Assembly: GCA_036417435.1 (NCBI GenBank)
Contig: CM070900.1
Coordinates: forward strand, 118,250,315 to 118,314,314
Origin: Inia geoffrensis
Lineage: Eukaryota; Chordata; Mammalia; Artiodactyla; Iniidae
DNA length: 64,000 bases
Reading direction: 5' to 3'
The stretch's first letter is position 1. Each line of letters begins with the position of its first letter. Made by a program: the position numbers and the translations under genes. This document shows positions 1-13,300 of the stretch, one piece after another. The notes under the pieces are model-generated. The model worked only from the letters and a program-made list of their open reading frames with translations. It made no database searches and had not been told where the DNA came from.

Positions 1-540
1 AGAATAGAGTTTGATTGTAAACCTGAGCATGAAAATAGGACACTTGAACTTTTATCATAGGTCATCCATCCTTCTACAAACCTGTATTTTGTCATTTGCA
101 CATGAAGATTAAACTCTGATTCAACAGTACAATCTAAAAAGTACCAGTAGTCAGTTCACATGGTTCCTACAGACTCAGACAATGTATGGTTATATTCTAA
201 AAGTATCACAAGAATATACAAACCAGGTGTCATGGAGACATGGAGTGGTTCTGAAGACATTGAGTGTAATTCACTCAGGATCAGTCCAGAGGAAGCTTCT
301 AAAGAGACAGTTGTGGCTTGGGATGCCCAGAGTGTAAATGACTCATTCTGGGTCCTAAAAGATCAGAGAAAGGAATAAAAAATTTAGGAATAAAAAATTT
401 AGGTGATCAGAAGTGCAGCAATTTTAAGTGGGTTAATCAGTATAGGCCTATTGAGAAGGTGACATTGTGGCAGGATAGGATAGGTGATGCAAGATAAAGG
501 AGAGGATGGAGGATGCAGGCAATTCTCTGTGTCCTGTCAT
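1..540. other. Unique sequence, no gene seen
   Basis: AT-rich sequence with no recognisable gene or repeat family. The only structure is a short perfect tandem duplication at 371-403. Open frames here are short and lack protein-like features. Confidence 0.6.
371..403. repeat. 15-bp tandem duplication
   Basis: The unit AGGAATAAAAAATTT occurs twice back to back, followed by a third AGG. The copies are identical, so the duplication is either young or slipped recently in an A-rich tract. Confidence 0.85.
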
Positions 541-795
541 TTGACTTTTTGGGTGAGAGTGTGGGTTCAAGAACCAGATGGGCTGGATTTGAAGTCTGAA
601 CCCACTGCTTTTAGACAGCATCACTTTGAAAAAGTTAAACTTTTGTGTCTAGTTGTCATCATCCATTAAATGGGGAATAATAATTGGTCTTGCCTTTAAA
701 AGTTTTGTCCAAATGAGATAATACTTGTAGCATGCTTAGAATAATGCCTAAAATATAGTAAGCAGAGATTAGATATTAGCTATCATTATTATTGC
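541..795 (+). repeat. MIR SINE
   Basis: Old mammalian-wide MIR in sense orientation. Visible landmarks are the 'gggttcaag' segment, a degraded 'catc..ccattaaatgggg' core and the 3' part with 'aatgagataata', 'atgcttagaataatgcc' and 'attagctatcatt'. It is strongly diverged, as expected of this family. Confidence 0.7.
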
Positions 796-3095
796 CTTCA
801 ATACTAATCTCAGGACAAGCAGCATGCCAGAGACTAGGACTGGAAAGGCTGTTATTGGGGCTGCTTTGTCAGTCTAACAGCCTTCAATGTCACATCATCT
901 CCATCATGATTTTTACAATAGGAACACACTACATAAAAAAAAGTCAAAGCCTATTTTCCCTCCCTTCTTTTATACTTCTGATGGGTTCCTAAATTGAGAG
1001 AGACAAAAGCTTTTCCTCTGTATTTGCCATCTATCAGTTAAGAGACCCAAGAAAGGAAAAGTGTCTATTTATGTCAAGGATAGTCTTGTGATATAGCTTC
1101 TCTTAAAGATGACAAACTCGTTGATGTCAGAATCCAGATATCTTGGTATTTTCACAGTACCCAGAATAATGCCTTGTTCAAAAGTGGCAGATTAATATAT
1201 ATAAATGTCAAATGATTGAATCATTGAAAGATTACAAGGATGGGAAGAAACCTGGCATTGAAAGAATCAAACACAACAGGGAGAAAGTCCTGCAAAGCAT
1301 GATTTGGTTAATTCATAAAATGCATCCAGACAAATGAAAATTATCAGCAAGAGAAAGTGAAACCATCTGGAAAGGAGGAACTGAGAGTCATTAGCCTAAA
1401 ACAAGAAGGGTGCCTGGAATGAGGAGGGAAGCAGAAATGTAGAGAAACAGAATAGAAAGAGACAAGGAACATAGGAAGATGGAAAACAGGTATGAGAGGC
1501 AGTCACAGAGTTTTACAGGAAAATAAAAACAGTAGTTTGAAACAACTGGGTTTTTGGTAACCAGAAAACAGATAAGAACAGGCGTGGCAAGCATGAAGCT
1601 GCAGTCAATGTCTGTTCACAAACTATGTGTGATTCACTGATGCAGCTATTTCACAAGAGATTTGAAAAACTACTTGAGAGAAGATTGAGGATATCGTACA
1701 CATAAGACCTTTTTATGGTTCATCATGATTATTTACTTTTTTTCTTATAACATATAAAACTATTCTAAACTACGGCAATAATCTTTCTTCAAGTTTTTGT
1801 GTAAATTGTTTTATTCTATATAAAAAAGCATATCAGACCAGAAATGTGTGGAAGGGATGCGTCCTAGCATTCAGTTTTATAGCCCTGAAGCTAATTCCAC
1901 TTCTATGCCAAGCAGATGTTGGAAATTTTCCATTGACTATTACACAAATTTCAAAAAGCCAAACCATTGAGTCAGAGGACAGTTTATGGCCCATTAACAA
2001 TACATTGGCTTCTCAGAACTGTAAACACGGCCTTATGGATCTTAATGTAATTGTTTAGGATGAGTGTATTGGCAAGAAGTGTTAGAGTCTGTTAACACAG
2101 TCTAGAAAGCAACGTATTGTAAGCAAATCTGCAAAATGTTACCAACTCATTAAGCTAAGAGCTTTATGGCTCAGCGTTGTAGAACGATTCTGTGAGATAC
2201 TTCCGAACAAGGCTATATATTCATTTCTGGTTCTGCCATGATTGATATGTATATAAAAGGGGATGACTACATTTATTATTGCATTATGCTGATGATATTT
2301 CAACATGAGTGTTGCCTTTTTTTCTTAAACGCTATTCTTTCATTCTGTTATATAACTAAAAGAGTGCAGAGAAGTACTTATATACATTCTATGGAATGAT
2401 TTTGCTGTATTTAAAAATAGTATAGGGAACACAAAGTCTTTTCCAAGGCTATGCTGCATAGATGCAGTGCTAATGCGAAGGCATCGCCATCTCCTGCATG
2501 CTTCTTTAAAGTTCAGTTTACCATAGACATTGGGAATTGGAAGGGATTTAGACATCGTATAGTCCAACCTTGTACTTGTGGAATCAGTGCTTTCTAGAGC
2601 ATCTCTGTTGGACAGACTAAAATTAGTTCATTTCAAGGGAAGCAGTCTTGATACAGTTAAAGTGTTTTCAGTTGCAAATGGAAGAAACACAACTCAAACG
2701 AGGAATTAGCTCTCAAGACTGAAAAATTCAGCAGTGTTTCTCATTCATAGCATGGGTTGTTTGAAGGTTTCAAATTATGTTACCATCTCTCTTCACCTCT
2801 TAATCCTGCTATCTTTTTTTCAGATGAATTTCTTCCCTGTCATCTCTTTGTGGTACCACTTAGGGCTCCAGTGTTATATCTTAACATCTCCATGCCCAGA
2901 ACAAAGAGAAATTCTTTCTAACACTTCGAGTCAAAGTTCTAGATTTGAGTATAGTAGACTGACTTGCATCACAGACCCACCTTTAAACAAAACCCTGGGC
3001 CCAGGGAAGAAGAAAGACATGGAATCCTCAAGTTAGGTCATGTACTCACACAGAAGTAGCTACCAAACCAGGTGATATGGTAATTTTCCTGATCT
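796..3095. other. Unique sequence, no gene seen
   Basis: No gene, RNA or confident repeat is recognised. A segment near 2535-2600 ('atagtccaacc...gtggaatc') resembles old interspersed repeats but could not be assigned. The longest open frames (about 100 codons, near 2734-3036) have no recognisable domain. Confidence 0.5.
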
Positions 3096-3099
3096 GATC

Positions 3100-3640
3100 T
3101 AGATTATTTTCAATTGTCTTCTTTCTCTCATTCTCAACAACACAATGAGGCACAATTCTTTCTCCTACCCCTTTTCAGTCAATTCCCTTTCTTCTACTGA
3201 CACTGATACCACCTCAATTCAAATTGCCATTAAGACTTTCCCTGGGACAATAGTTAGAAACACCTCATTGTCTCTAGTCTTCTCTCTAAACTATTTTTTA
3301 TTTTGTTGACAGAGTGATCAACTTTAAACTCATATTTCATTCCCTACTGCCCCACACCAACTCATTCACCCTCTCCTTTAAGATCTATCCATTCCTTTTC
3401 CATCTCAGATTCTACCTTTTTAAAGTTGAGATCAATAATTCTCTCTTCTATTATCCCATAATTTTCTCTACCTTCATTATATAGTCTGTCTTTATATTAG
3501 GTCTTAGATGCCTGTGTCCTCCACCTAGATTATGAGTAGTTACAGCGCGTGAGCCATATCTTATTCATCTTTGTATCCACAAAAGTACTGAGAATGAGGT
3601 CTTGCCCCAAATAAGGTTTCAATAAACGTTGGCCACATTT
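3100..3640 (+). repeat. L2 LINE, 3' part
   Basis: Pyrimidine-rich sense-strand L2 sequence. It ends in the typical 3' segment 'tttgtatcc...caataaacgtt'. The pattern corresponds to the C-terminal ORF2 region and short 3' UTR of L2. It is highly diverged, with no usable reading frame. Confidence 0.65.
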
Positions 3641-4320
3641 AATTAATGAGGTGCTGAACTGTCCAATATAAACAATAAATGTTTTAAGAATGCTATCTAG
3701 ACCAAAGTACTTAAGAAAAGACACATATATCACTATGTAAGATTTTGTAATTCTATTAAGAAGAGCCAAAATCAGTCTCAGCACCTGGTCAATAACAGGA
3801 GACAGTTTTCCATGGATCTCTTGTATTTCTGTAAAACATGCAAATGAAACACTGTTTTATTCTTGTCTATCTTTTCAAAGATGTTTCTAATGAAAACATA
3901 CAGCTTTGGGGAACACAGAGGCAATGTCTCCCTCTAGAGCAAAATGCATGTTTGCTTATGATCCATTATAAAAGGTTCAGGTTTCCTAAGCTTAGTGTTT
4001 CTGCCCTATTTTGCAACCCAACAATCTCTAAGGTGTCCCTTATCCACAGGGTCTAAGATGGCTCCATACCAAGACTATGGTCTAAGAGATTTGATTAAAA
4101 AATGGGGAAAGGGATGGGTGTGCCTTTTATCTATAGATAACCAGAAATTTGTTTAGATTTTTTCTGCTTATAGTCTATTGGTCAGAATTTACTCCTGTGT
4201 TCATACCTGGCTGCAAGGGAGGCTGAGAAATGTAGTTTGTATTCTGGGAGCCAAAATACCCAGCTGAAAATCGGGGGTTTAATTATTATAGAATGGATGG
4301 CGGGTGACCATCAGATTTTT
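3641..4320. other. Unique sequence, no gene seen
   Basis: No gene or repeat family recognised. The open frame at 3838-4056 has no recognisable domain and is probably chance. Confidence 0.5.
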
Positions 4321-4324
4321 AAAT

Positions 4325-4445
4325 CTGACTCCCTCAATTGGACTATGAGCTCCTGATGTCCATATAATTATGTCTCAGTCATGTTCAAACTCCAACATTT
4401 AATACAATGCTTGCATATAACAGTTGAATAAAAATAAGTGGATGA
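4325..4445 (+). repeat. L2 LINE, 3' end fragment
   Basis: Short L2 terminus. Landmarks are 'gactatgagctcctga', 'tacaatgcttg' and 'gttgaataaaaataagtgg', which match the standard L2 3' end layout. Confidence 0.6.
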
Positions 4446-4484
4446 AAAAAGTGAATGTTATGTTCATGACAACACAACAAATGT

Positions 4485-4625
4485 GAACACTAATATCTGC
4501 ATTGTACATATGAAGAAACTTGGACTCAAAAGATTAGATAAGCTAAGCTGACCAGCAGAGACAACCAGCCAAGGAATAAAGCTTAGAGTTTGAACCCAGG
4601 CTCTTTTTACTCCACTGCACTGGTA
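4485..4625 (-). repeat. MIR SINE, antisense
   Basis: The antisense MIR core is visible: 'acatatgaagaaacttggactcaaaag', then 'agagtttgaacccaggctc' and 'tccactgcactgg'. Confidence 0.7.
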
Positions 4626-6683
4626 TCCTTTTTGATCTTATAAAGTTGCAGAAACACCTTAAAATAATTATGATTTATCTCAGTTGTATAATTCCAGATA
4701 AACTAGTTTTCTTGATCTCCCCTCTTCCCATGAAAATACAGAGTGGAAAGCTTTTCAGAGACTTTTAATGCTAACTTTCTCTGATTATAGGAATGATAAT
4801 CATGTGGAAATTTAGTTAAGAGAGCAATAACCATCTTTTATTATTGAACTCTTCCCAAGTGGCTGGACACATCTGTTTCTCTGTGCCTTTTAACAAGGTT
4901 TATTTTTTAAATTAACATTTTTATACTATCTTTAATACTTAATCTTCTCCATAGTATTTGTAAAAGCAGGACGAGAGGAGTATGAATAAATGAATAAAAA
5001 TATTTTCTGGAATTTCTTCAGGAAGACATTTGCAGGGGCCATTCTTAAGTGGTCATTAGCACGGGCTCTTCCTAATCTTTGCTGAGAGGTTATGCTCTCA
5101 GAAGTAATCCTTAATACATTTTTACAAAGAAACATTATGTTCTAAGTATAAAAATGATTAAAAATTAATACTTGGTATGTAAGAACTGGTTAAAAATGGT
5201 GATGGTGGTTGGGAGGGGGCTTTGAACACAAGAGAATCCCAGATATTCGTTACTTTTTATTCTTTTTAAAAGATATTTTAGTTGATATACCTGCTATTCA
5301 TTTGTTTTCCCTCTCATCTCTATAGGAACATGGAATCAGAAAATTGAAATTCCATCTACATATAGTTAAAATAGCTGTGATCTCTATCTATGTATCTATC
5401 TATCTATCAATCTTATCTATCTTCAAAATGTGTATATGAAGCTTGGATAGAGGAGACAAGTGAAATTACATCTTGGAAAAGAATTTGGAACTTATTAAAC
5501 TTTAAAGAATGTATCTTGTGCAGGGGAGAGTACATGTTTCCATAGAACCTGAGGTTATAGAGAACAGTGTTTTTCTTTTTATATATATTTTTTTCCAATT
5601 GTGAAAACAGCCCCATGGCATATGATATACTGACTTTAGCAGCTTGCATACACCTAGTCTTGCCAATACAGTTATTTGAAGTTAAGTTGACTTTCTTGAA
5701 ATGTTTAATTGGAATCCTTGAATTATTGAGCAGACTCACAGGCCGATTGATTGCTTGTCTCCCAAAGGACACCTCTTGGCCCCAGACCTCCAAAATGTTA
5801 ATTGCTTTACTGCCCAAAGCACTAATGACTGAAAGGTTGTGAATTGACTTGATGCCTAACTCAGTTACTCATTTACAATATATTTACATCACACATTATT
5901 ACACAACAATCACAGATGCCCTGGTGTTCAATTCAGAATGTCTGCCTTAATTAATTAGTCCCAATATTTATTTTAAGGTGAAATGACTTTCCCTTTTCCA
6001 AAATCTTTGAAATCTGAAGAATGGGGTGATGGTGGTCAATAGTGATATACGTTGGGCATAAGCCCTAGGAGCAATGCTGAGAGTAAATTCTGAGTCCAAT
6101 TTGGGAGACATTTGCACTTCTCTCACTTCTAGACTTCCTTCTGTCCTTCTAGACATTGTGGACTAGGCAAGAGTGCAACATAGTACATAATCACTTTTGA
6201 AAATTGAGCAGGCATCTGAGCCCTAAAGCAAGATGTTGAGTTTTGCATCATTGAAAGGTTATTTGAAAGGTTATTTGTATATTTATTTATTAAAAGTGTA
6301 TAAAATGCAGGATATAGCCTCCATCACAAAATTTCTAATCAAAAGGAGAAGAATCTCACAAACAAAAAAATGCATGGGAAGCAGGCTGGCGGTGGATTTT
6401 TAATTGTGCCAGTTAGAAATATGATTTTCTTCCTCTTTAAAAAATGGGTGAAACAGATATCTACTCTCATTTTTGCCATCTACTAATTTCTAAAGCAAAA
6501 GCCAGTGCAATGATTTATGAGATAAAGACACATACTTGAGGCATGACAAGTTCATTTGACTGGCTTATCACTTTAAATACATACTCTCCATGCATTTTAC
6601 ATTATTATATTTGCTTGTCAATCACAAACAGAAAATTGGCTTCATTTATTTTTCAATAATGAGCATAAAATGAAATTACCAAT
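4626..6683. other. Unique sequence, no gene seen
   Basis: No gene recognised. It contains a small impure TATC microsatellite at about 5380-5422. A low-complexity but non-repetitive block near 5860-5960 ('ttacatcacacattattac', 'ttaattaattag') could be a conserved element, but there is no comparative data to show this. Two overlapping opposite-strand frames near 5413-5842 lack recognisable domains. Confidence 0.5.
5380..5422. repeat. Imperfect (TATC)n microsatellite
   Basis: A run of TATC units interrupted by TATG and CAATCT. Too short and impure to be strongly unstable. Confidence 0.8.
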
Positions 6684-6700
6684 CAAATTCCAAATACCTA

Positions 6701-6922
6701 GGGCTTCCCTGGTGGCGCAGTGGTTGAGAGTCCACCTGCCGATGCAGGGGACAGGGGTTCGCACCCCGGTCCTGGAAGATCCTACATGCCACGGAGCGAC
6801 TGGGCCCGTGAGCCATGGCCACTGGGCCTGTGCATCCAGAGCCTGTGCTCCGCAACGGGAGAGGCCACAACAGTGAGAGGCCCGCGTACCACAAAAAAAA
6901 AAAAAAAAAAAAAAAATCTTAA
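6701..6922 (+). mobile_element. CHR-type cetacean SINE with 17-bp TSD
   Basis: Complete tRNA-derived SINE. It starts GGGCTTCCCTGGTGGCGCAG and ends in a long A tail. Internal RNA polymerase III promoter boxes are recognisable: an A box near 6713-6723 (TGGCGCAGTGG) and a B box near 6756-6766 (GGTTCGCACCC). The element is flanked by a perfect 17-bp direct repeat, CAAATTCCAAATACCTA, at 6684-6700 and 6923-6939. That is the mark of L1-driven target-primed insertion. The intact TSD suggests a fairly recent insertion. Confidence 0.96.
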
Positions 6923-6939
6923 CAAATTCCAAATACCTA

Positions 6940-7210
6940 GCAAATCAGAGGATCTCCATCTGACTCCAACCCTGACCTTATTACCTACTACTTATTCTAA
7001 TGTGCTCTCTTATATAACCAAATAGAATTGCTCACTCATCTGTAAGTACCTTCTTATGCTTATTCATTTCCATGTCTTTGTTAATGCTGCTCTGTTGTTC
7101 TGGAAAAAAATTTTTTTTTTTCTAACTTTCCAGCATCCAAATTTTAAGTATCTTTGAAATCCCCTTCTAATGATTCTTGCCTTTCCACCACCATTCTGTG
7201 TTGGGGGAGA
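6940..7210. other. Unique sequence
   Basis: Short unassigned stretch between a SINE and an antisense L2. It contains a mirror-like A7/T12 tract near 7103-7121. Confidence 0.5.
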
Positions 7211-8465
7211 GGAACTATACAAGTAAGATCAGAAGAACATTATTCTCCCTGTTCTGCAGAAGGGCTTTACAGCAGAAGTAGAGCAGGTGTGAGGCTGGTT
7301 GCAATGGTCTAAGGAAGAGACAATGATAACTTGGACCAGAGTAAAATCAATGGAAAAGGAGAGAAGTAGGCATATTGTATATATAGTTTAGAAGTAGAAT
7401 AAACTGGTTTTATTTGTGAATTGGAGATGGACACGAATAAATAGGAGAAATCAAACAAAATTGTATTTTTTTTTTGGCTTGGGCCAAATAAGGAATGCTA
7501 GGAAAGAAAACGTTTTATGGTAAAAATCAAGAAATCATTTAAGGCCCTATTAAGCTTGAAATGTCTATTAGAGATCCAAATTAATGGAACGGGAAGGCAA
7601 CTGGGTAAGAGTTGGCATCTCAGAGGGGAGAGTCAAGGCTGGAATTATAAATATGGGAATCGATAGCATGTAAATAATTTAAAAAGCTATGAGAATAGAG
7701 GCAAACACACAGGGAGATATGTAGAGAGGAGAGGAAAGAAGACTCTGAAAGGACCAGTAAGGTAAGAAGAAAGAAGAGTTTGGTTTTACAGAAGAAGGAG
7801 TGACTGTTAACTACTGTCTAATGCTGCTGAGAGGCTAAGAAAACATGGAAAAGTATTCAGTAATTTTGGCCATATGGAAATTATCTGGAACTCTGACTAG
7901 GGCATTGGACAGGGAATGTTGGGAGTGGAAGCAAGATTCTAACAGGTAGAATTATGAATTGAAAGTCAGAAAATGAAGAAAAAATTCAGTTTAACTGTAG
8001 AGGAAAACTGAAAAATTGGCAGAAGTTAGTGGACAATGTGGTGTTGAGGGAGATTTCTCTTTTTTAATATGGAAGAACACATCCATTAATAGGAATGATC
8101 CAGTCAAGGGGAAGATCAATGATGCAAGGGGGAAGGAGGAATCAAGGTAGCACAGTATCCAAAAAGACTCTAAGAATTAGACCCAGAGGATAAGGAGGTA
8201 CCGGCATTAGCTAGGAGGAAAGAAGTCTTCAATTCTACTATGAAGAAAAGTTGCACATGCCAGTAAAGCACAGATTTCGTAGAGGGAATGTAAGAGATCT
8301 AGAATCTAATAACTTCTATCTTGTCAATGAAGTGCTAGTTCCAGTGTGAGAAGTGCAGAAAGTAGACCTGAAGACTGGAGGAAAGAGGATTTATAAAAGA
8401 ATTGTCTCTGAAAGTGAGAAAGTAAGCTTATCACAGAAGCAGATTATTTCATGGGGCACTACTCT
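7211..8465 (-). repeat. Long L2 LINE fragment, antisense
   Basis: Purine-rich antisense copy of the L2 ORF2 reverse-transcriptase region. Collinear landmarks appear in order: 'gcaatggtctaagg' and 'aaaggagagaagtagg', then 'ttttggcttgggcc', 'cttgaaatgtctattag' and 'gggaatcgatagcatgtaaat', then 'aatgctgctgagaggctaag'. They match the antisense order of the L2 RT domain and C-terminus. A similar copy lies at 23979-25650. No frame is intact. The outer limits are approximate. Confidence 0.7.
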
Positions 8466-8874
8466 GTGCCCAACTGAGATTTGAAAGAGAAATCTCTCTA
8501 TTTGATTCTGTGATTGTCTTCATTCACATTCAACTGCATCTGGAAAGATGCAAAAGAAATCAGATTACTTTATTTTACATTATAGTTAATTATTTACATA
8601 TCATTTCTTTATATAATAAGTAATAAACAATATGGAAAACAACATAAGGAAACCATATAAAATTCACATCTGTACTCCCCACAGCACTCAGTGCCTTATA
8701 ATCCTTTAATATATCTATCAGCTCATTTTGGAATGAATAAACATTTTCCTTGCTATCTTTGTAAATTTGGTAAAGTTCTTTTTTTTAACTTTGAAAAGTA
8801 AAATACCATTATTAATCATGATAAAGAAATAAATGTAAAACAGAAGTGTCAGATTTTTTATCAGATTTAAAATA

Positions 8875-8924
<50 letters not shown>

Positions 8925-9689
8925 TTGCATTTGAGTCTCTCAAGAAGCTTAGACAATACATCATATTGAATCTGCCAAAATAATGTCCCAAGGTAAAGAA
9001 GAGCACGAGTGGTGAGAGGCAAAAGAAAGTAGATGTAGAACATTTCAGCAGACAGCCTCATTGGACTGTGAGTGCAGAGGCGGTAGATAGCAAATGCTCA
9101 GTGGTGGGTTGGGTTTCTTGCTGGTAATGCCAAACTGAATCATAAAAGAGCTGAAATTGTGTTGTCTGCTTTTCAAACAATGTGACCTAAAGTTAACTTT
9201 GTTGTGGAAAACCTGTTTGCATATTAGCAGAAACCCTAACATTTAAAAGCAAGTTCCTATTCAATTTCTATGGTAACTTTTAGTTAAAATATTGGCATAA
9301 TTCATAGTAAGCATAATGGTCTTTAGAAAACATGTATTCCAGACATTAGTTTTAAAACTAAAATATGTATATTTATTCAACTGTATACACCATAAAACAA
9401 CATAGAACTATGACCTGTTACTTTGGGAAATGAAATCTGACAGTTGTTTCCTTTTAATTGGCCTTAAAGCAATCCAAATGAGAGACAGTGTTATCAAACA
9501 CTCATATATTTGACAGCTTGTCTTTATCTGAAAAAAAAAGAGCTGAAATAAAAGATCTAAAATGAAAATGATGAATGGAAAAAAACTGCTGAATAGCATT
9601 TGTGGAATTATTTGCCTTTTCTTTCTCCTATCTTCATGCCCATAGAGAAATAGAATACATTAAGTAATTAACTTTGATCCCGTTAAAAG
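8466..9689. other. Unique AT-rich sequence
   Basis: No gene recognised. It contains the AT microsatellite at 8880-8925. Frames encoding repeated Ile-Tyr are translations of that microsatellite. Confidence 0.55.
8880..8925. repeat. (AT)n microsatellite
   Basis: About 18 perfect AT units, then GTATATAT. Likely length-polymorphic. Confidence 0.95.
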
Positions 9690-10145
9690 AATCTTCAAAA
9701 AGAGAGAAATTTGCAGCAGCATAGATGGACCTAGAAATTATCATATTAAGTGAAGTCAGAGAAAAATGAATATTATATGATATCACTTATATGTGAAATC
9801 TAAAAAGCAGTACGAATGAACTTATTGAGAAAACAGAAACAGACTCACAGACTTAGAAAAAAAAACTTGTGGTTACCAAAAGGGAAGGGTGTGGGGAGGG
9901 GTAGATTGGGAGTATGGGATTAACAGATGTACACTGCTATATATAAAGTAGATAAACAACAAATAGCACAGGGAACTATATTCAATGTCTTGTAATAACC
10001 TATAATGGAAAAGAATAGAAAAAAGAATATATGCGTACGTATATGTATAACCAAATCACTTTGCTGTACACCTGAAACTAACACAATATTGTAAATCAAC
10101 TATATTTCCATAAATAAATAAAATTTTTAAACTTAAAAAAGTAAA
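9690..10145 (+). mobile_element. L1 LINE, 5'-truncated 3' end
   Basis: Sense L1 3' end. It holds the end of ORF2 ('gatggacctagaaattatc', 'atatcacttatatgtgaaatc') and the 3' UTR ('ggaactatattcaatgtc', 'ctgaaactaacacaatattg'), and finishes in an A-rich tail. It lacks everything upstream, as expected for incomplete reverse transcription. Confidence 0.9.
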
Positions 10146-10204
10146 AAAATAATTTCTTTGCTTATGAAAATATCAATTGAGCTTTTGTACATGCACACAA
10201 ACCA

Positions 10205-10325
10205 AATGCCATCATTCATTCAATTTATGTTTACTGAGTACCCATCCCATCATGTGACTGGCAATATTGTGGAGATGTAATAGTAAATGAGAAACAAAAG
10301 GTGACATAAAGATAGTGACTGATAA
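10205..10325 (-). repeat. L2 LINE 3' end, antisense
   Basis: The antisense L2 terminus is recognisable: 'cattcattcaatttatgtttactgagtaccc', then 'ggagatgtaatagtaaatgag'. Confidence 0.65.
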
Positions 10326-10329
10326 TGTT

Positions 10330-13300
10330 TAGATTGGATGGTCTATTTGGATCTTCTGCCCATTTTTTAATTGAGTTGTTTTTTTGCTGTTGAGTTTTTG
10401 AGTTCTTTTTATATTTTGGATATTAATCTCTCATTAGGTGTATCATTTGAAAATATCTCCCCCATTCAGTAGGTGGTCATTACATTGTTTTGATAGGTTC
10501 CCTTGCTGTGCAAAATCTTTTCAGCTTGATGTAGTGCCGTTTGTTTATCTTTGCTTTTGTTTCCCTTGCCTGATGTGACATATCCAAAAAAAACATTCCT
10601 AAGACCAATGTCAAAGAGCGTAATGCCTGTGTTTTATTCTAGAAGTTTTATGATATCAGGCCTTACATTTAAGTCTTTAATCCATTTTAAATTTATCTTT
10701 GTGTACAGTGTGAGAGAGTAGTCTAGTTTGGTTCTTTACATATAGCTGTCCAGTTTCCTAACACTGTTTTTGAAGAGGCTGTCATTTCCCCATTGTACAT
10801 TCTTGCCTTCTTTGCTGTGGATTAACTTCCCGTATAAGTATAGGTTCATTTCTGAGCTCTCTATACTGTTTCATTGATCTGTGTGTCTCTTTTTGTGCCA
10901 GTACCATATTGTTTTGGTTACTGAGCTTTCTAGTATGGTTTGAAATCAGGATGCATGATACCTCCAGCTTTATTCTTTTTTCTCAAATTGTTTTGGATAT
11001 TCAGGATCTTTTCTAGTTCCATACATATTTTAGAATGATTTGTTCTACTTCTGTGACAAATGCCATTGGCATTTTTATAGGGCTTGCATTGAATCTGTAG
11101 ATTGCCTTGGGTACTATGGTCATTTTAGTAATATTAATTCTTCCAGTCCACGATCACAGTATATCTTTCCATCTGTTTATGTTGTCTTCAATTTCTTTCA
11201 TGAGTGCCTTACAGTTTTCTGAGAACAGGTATTTTACCTCCTTAGTTAGATTTCTTCCTAGGTATTCTATTCTTTTTGATAAGACTGTAAGTAATATTGT
11301 TTCCTTAATTTCTCTTTCTGATAGTTCACTGTTAGTGCATAGAAATGCAACAGATTTATGCATATTAATTTTGTATCCTGCAACTTTATCGAATTTATTG
11401 ATGAGCTCTAGTAGTTTTTATTTTGTTTTGTTTTTTGTTTTGTTTTGTTTTTTGCAGTACGCGGGCCTCTCACCGCTGTGGCCTCTCCCGTTGCGGAGCA
11501 CAGGCTCAAGATGCGCAGGGTCAGTGGCCATGGCTCACAGGCCCAGACACTCCGCAGCATGTGGGATCTTCCCCGACCGAGGCACGAAACCGTGTCTCCT
11601 GCATTAGCAGGCAGACTCTCAACCACTGCGCCACCAGGGAAGCCCTCTAGTAGCTTTTCGGTAGTGACTTTAGGATATTCTGTGTATAGTATCATGTCAT
11701 CTGCAATCAGTGACAGTTTTACTTCTTCCTTTCCAATATGAATTCCTTTTATTTCTTTTTATTGTCTGATTGCAAGAGTGGGCACCCTTATCTTGTTCCT
11801 GATCTTAGAGGAAATGCTTTCAGTGTTTCACCATTGACTGTGTGTTAACTGTGAGCTTGTCATAAGTGGCCCTAATCATGTTGAGGTATGTTTTCTTTAT
11901 GCTCACTTTATTAAGTGTTTTTATCATAAATGAATGTTGAATTTTGTCAAAAGTTTTTCTGCATCTATTGTGATATTCATATGATTTTTATTCTTCAATT
12001 TGTTAATGTGGTGTATCACACTGATTGATTTAAAGATATTGAAGCATCCTTGCACTCTTAGGATAAATCTCACTTGATCACGGTGTATGATCCTGTTAAG
12101 GTATTATTGAATTCTGTTTGCTAGTATTTTGTTGAGGATTTTTGCACATTCATCAGTGATGAAGTGTTCCTTCATCTGCAGTTTTTTTGGAATAGTGTAA
12201 GAATAGGTGTTAACTCTTCTTTAAATGTTTGGCAGAATTTACCTATGAAGCCATCTGGTCCTGGACTTTTGTTTGTTGGGAGGCTTTTAAATTACTGATT
12301 TAATTTCATTACTGGTAATTGGTCTGTTCCCATTTTCAATTTCTTCTTAGTTCAGTCTTGAGAGGTTGTACATTTCTAGGAATTTGTCCATTTTTTTCTT
12401 GGTTATCCACTTTATTGGCATATAATTGTTTATTGTAATCTTTTATGATCCTTTGTATTTCTGTGATGTCAGTTGTAACCTCTCCTTTTTCATTTCTGAT
12501 TCCATTGATATGAGCCCTCTTTTCTTCTTGATCAATCTGGCTAAAGGTTTATCAATTCTTATCTTTTCAAAGAATCAGCTCTTAGTTTCATTAAAGTTTC
12601 CTCTTTTTTTGCCTCTATTTCATTTATTGCTGTGCTGATCTTTATGATTTCTTTCCTTCTACTAACTTTGGGTTTTGCTTGCTCTTCTTTTTATAGTTCC
12701 TTCTTTTTATAGTATAAGTTAGGTTGCTTTAGATTTTCCTTTTTTGTATCCTGAGGTAGGCTTGTATTGCTATAAACTTCCCTCTTAGAACTGCTTTTGC
12801 AGCATCTCACAGATTTTGCATCATTGTGTTTGCATTTTTATTTGTCTCCAGGTATTTTTTGTGTATATACTCTAGATTTTTGGTTTGTGGTTACCATGAA
12901 ACATATATAGCAATCTATATCTACATCTATATGAATGGTCATTTTAAGTTGCTGATCTCTTAAGTTCGCATATATTTTAACAATCCTGCATTTTTACTCC
13001 CCTACCATGTTAACTGTTTTTGACATCGTATTTTACATATTTTTGTCTTGTTTAACCCTTAACTACTTATTGTGGATATAGATGATTTTACTACTTTTGT
13101 TTTTTAACTTTCCTACTAGCTTTATACAATGGTTGATTTTCTACCTTTGTTTGTCTTTAGCAATGATATTTTTACTATTGTAATTTTTATGTTTATATGT
13201 GTGGTGTTTTCTTTTTTGCTTAGAGAAATTCCTTTAACATTTCTTGTAAAGCTGGCTTCATGGTGCTGAAGCTTTTAGCTTTTTAGCTTTTGCTTGTCTG

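Noticed and set aside
2734..3036. 100-codon frame in unique sequence
   Set aside because: No recognisable domain, AT-rich context; length is within chance for 64 kb in six frames.
6701..6922. tRNA gene suggested by A and B boxes
   Set aside because: These are the promoter boxes of the tRNA-derived SINE head; no cloverleaf is maintained, and the same sequence recurs seven times with A tails.
8718..9061. Ile-Tyr repeat frames on the minus strand
   Set aside because: Translation of the AT microsatellite at 8880-8925.
11107..11607. 166-codon plus-strand frame
   Set aside because: Antisense of an L1 running into an antisense SINE; a chimera of two repeats.
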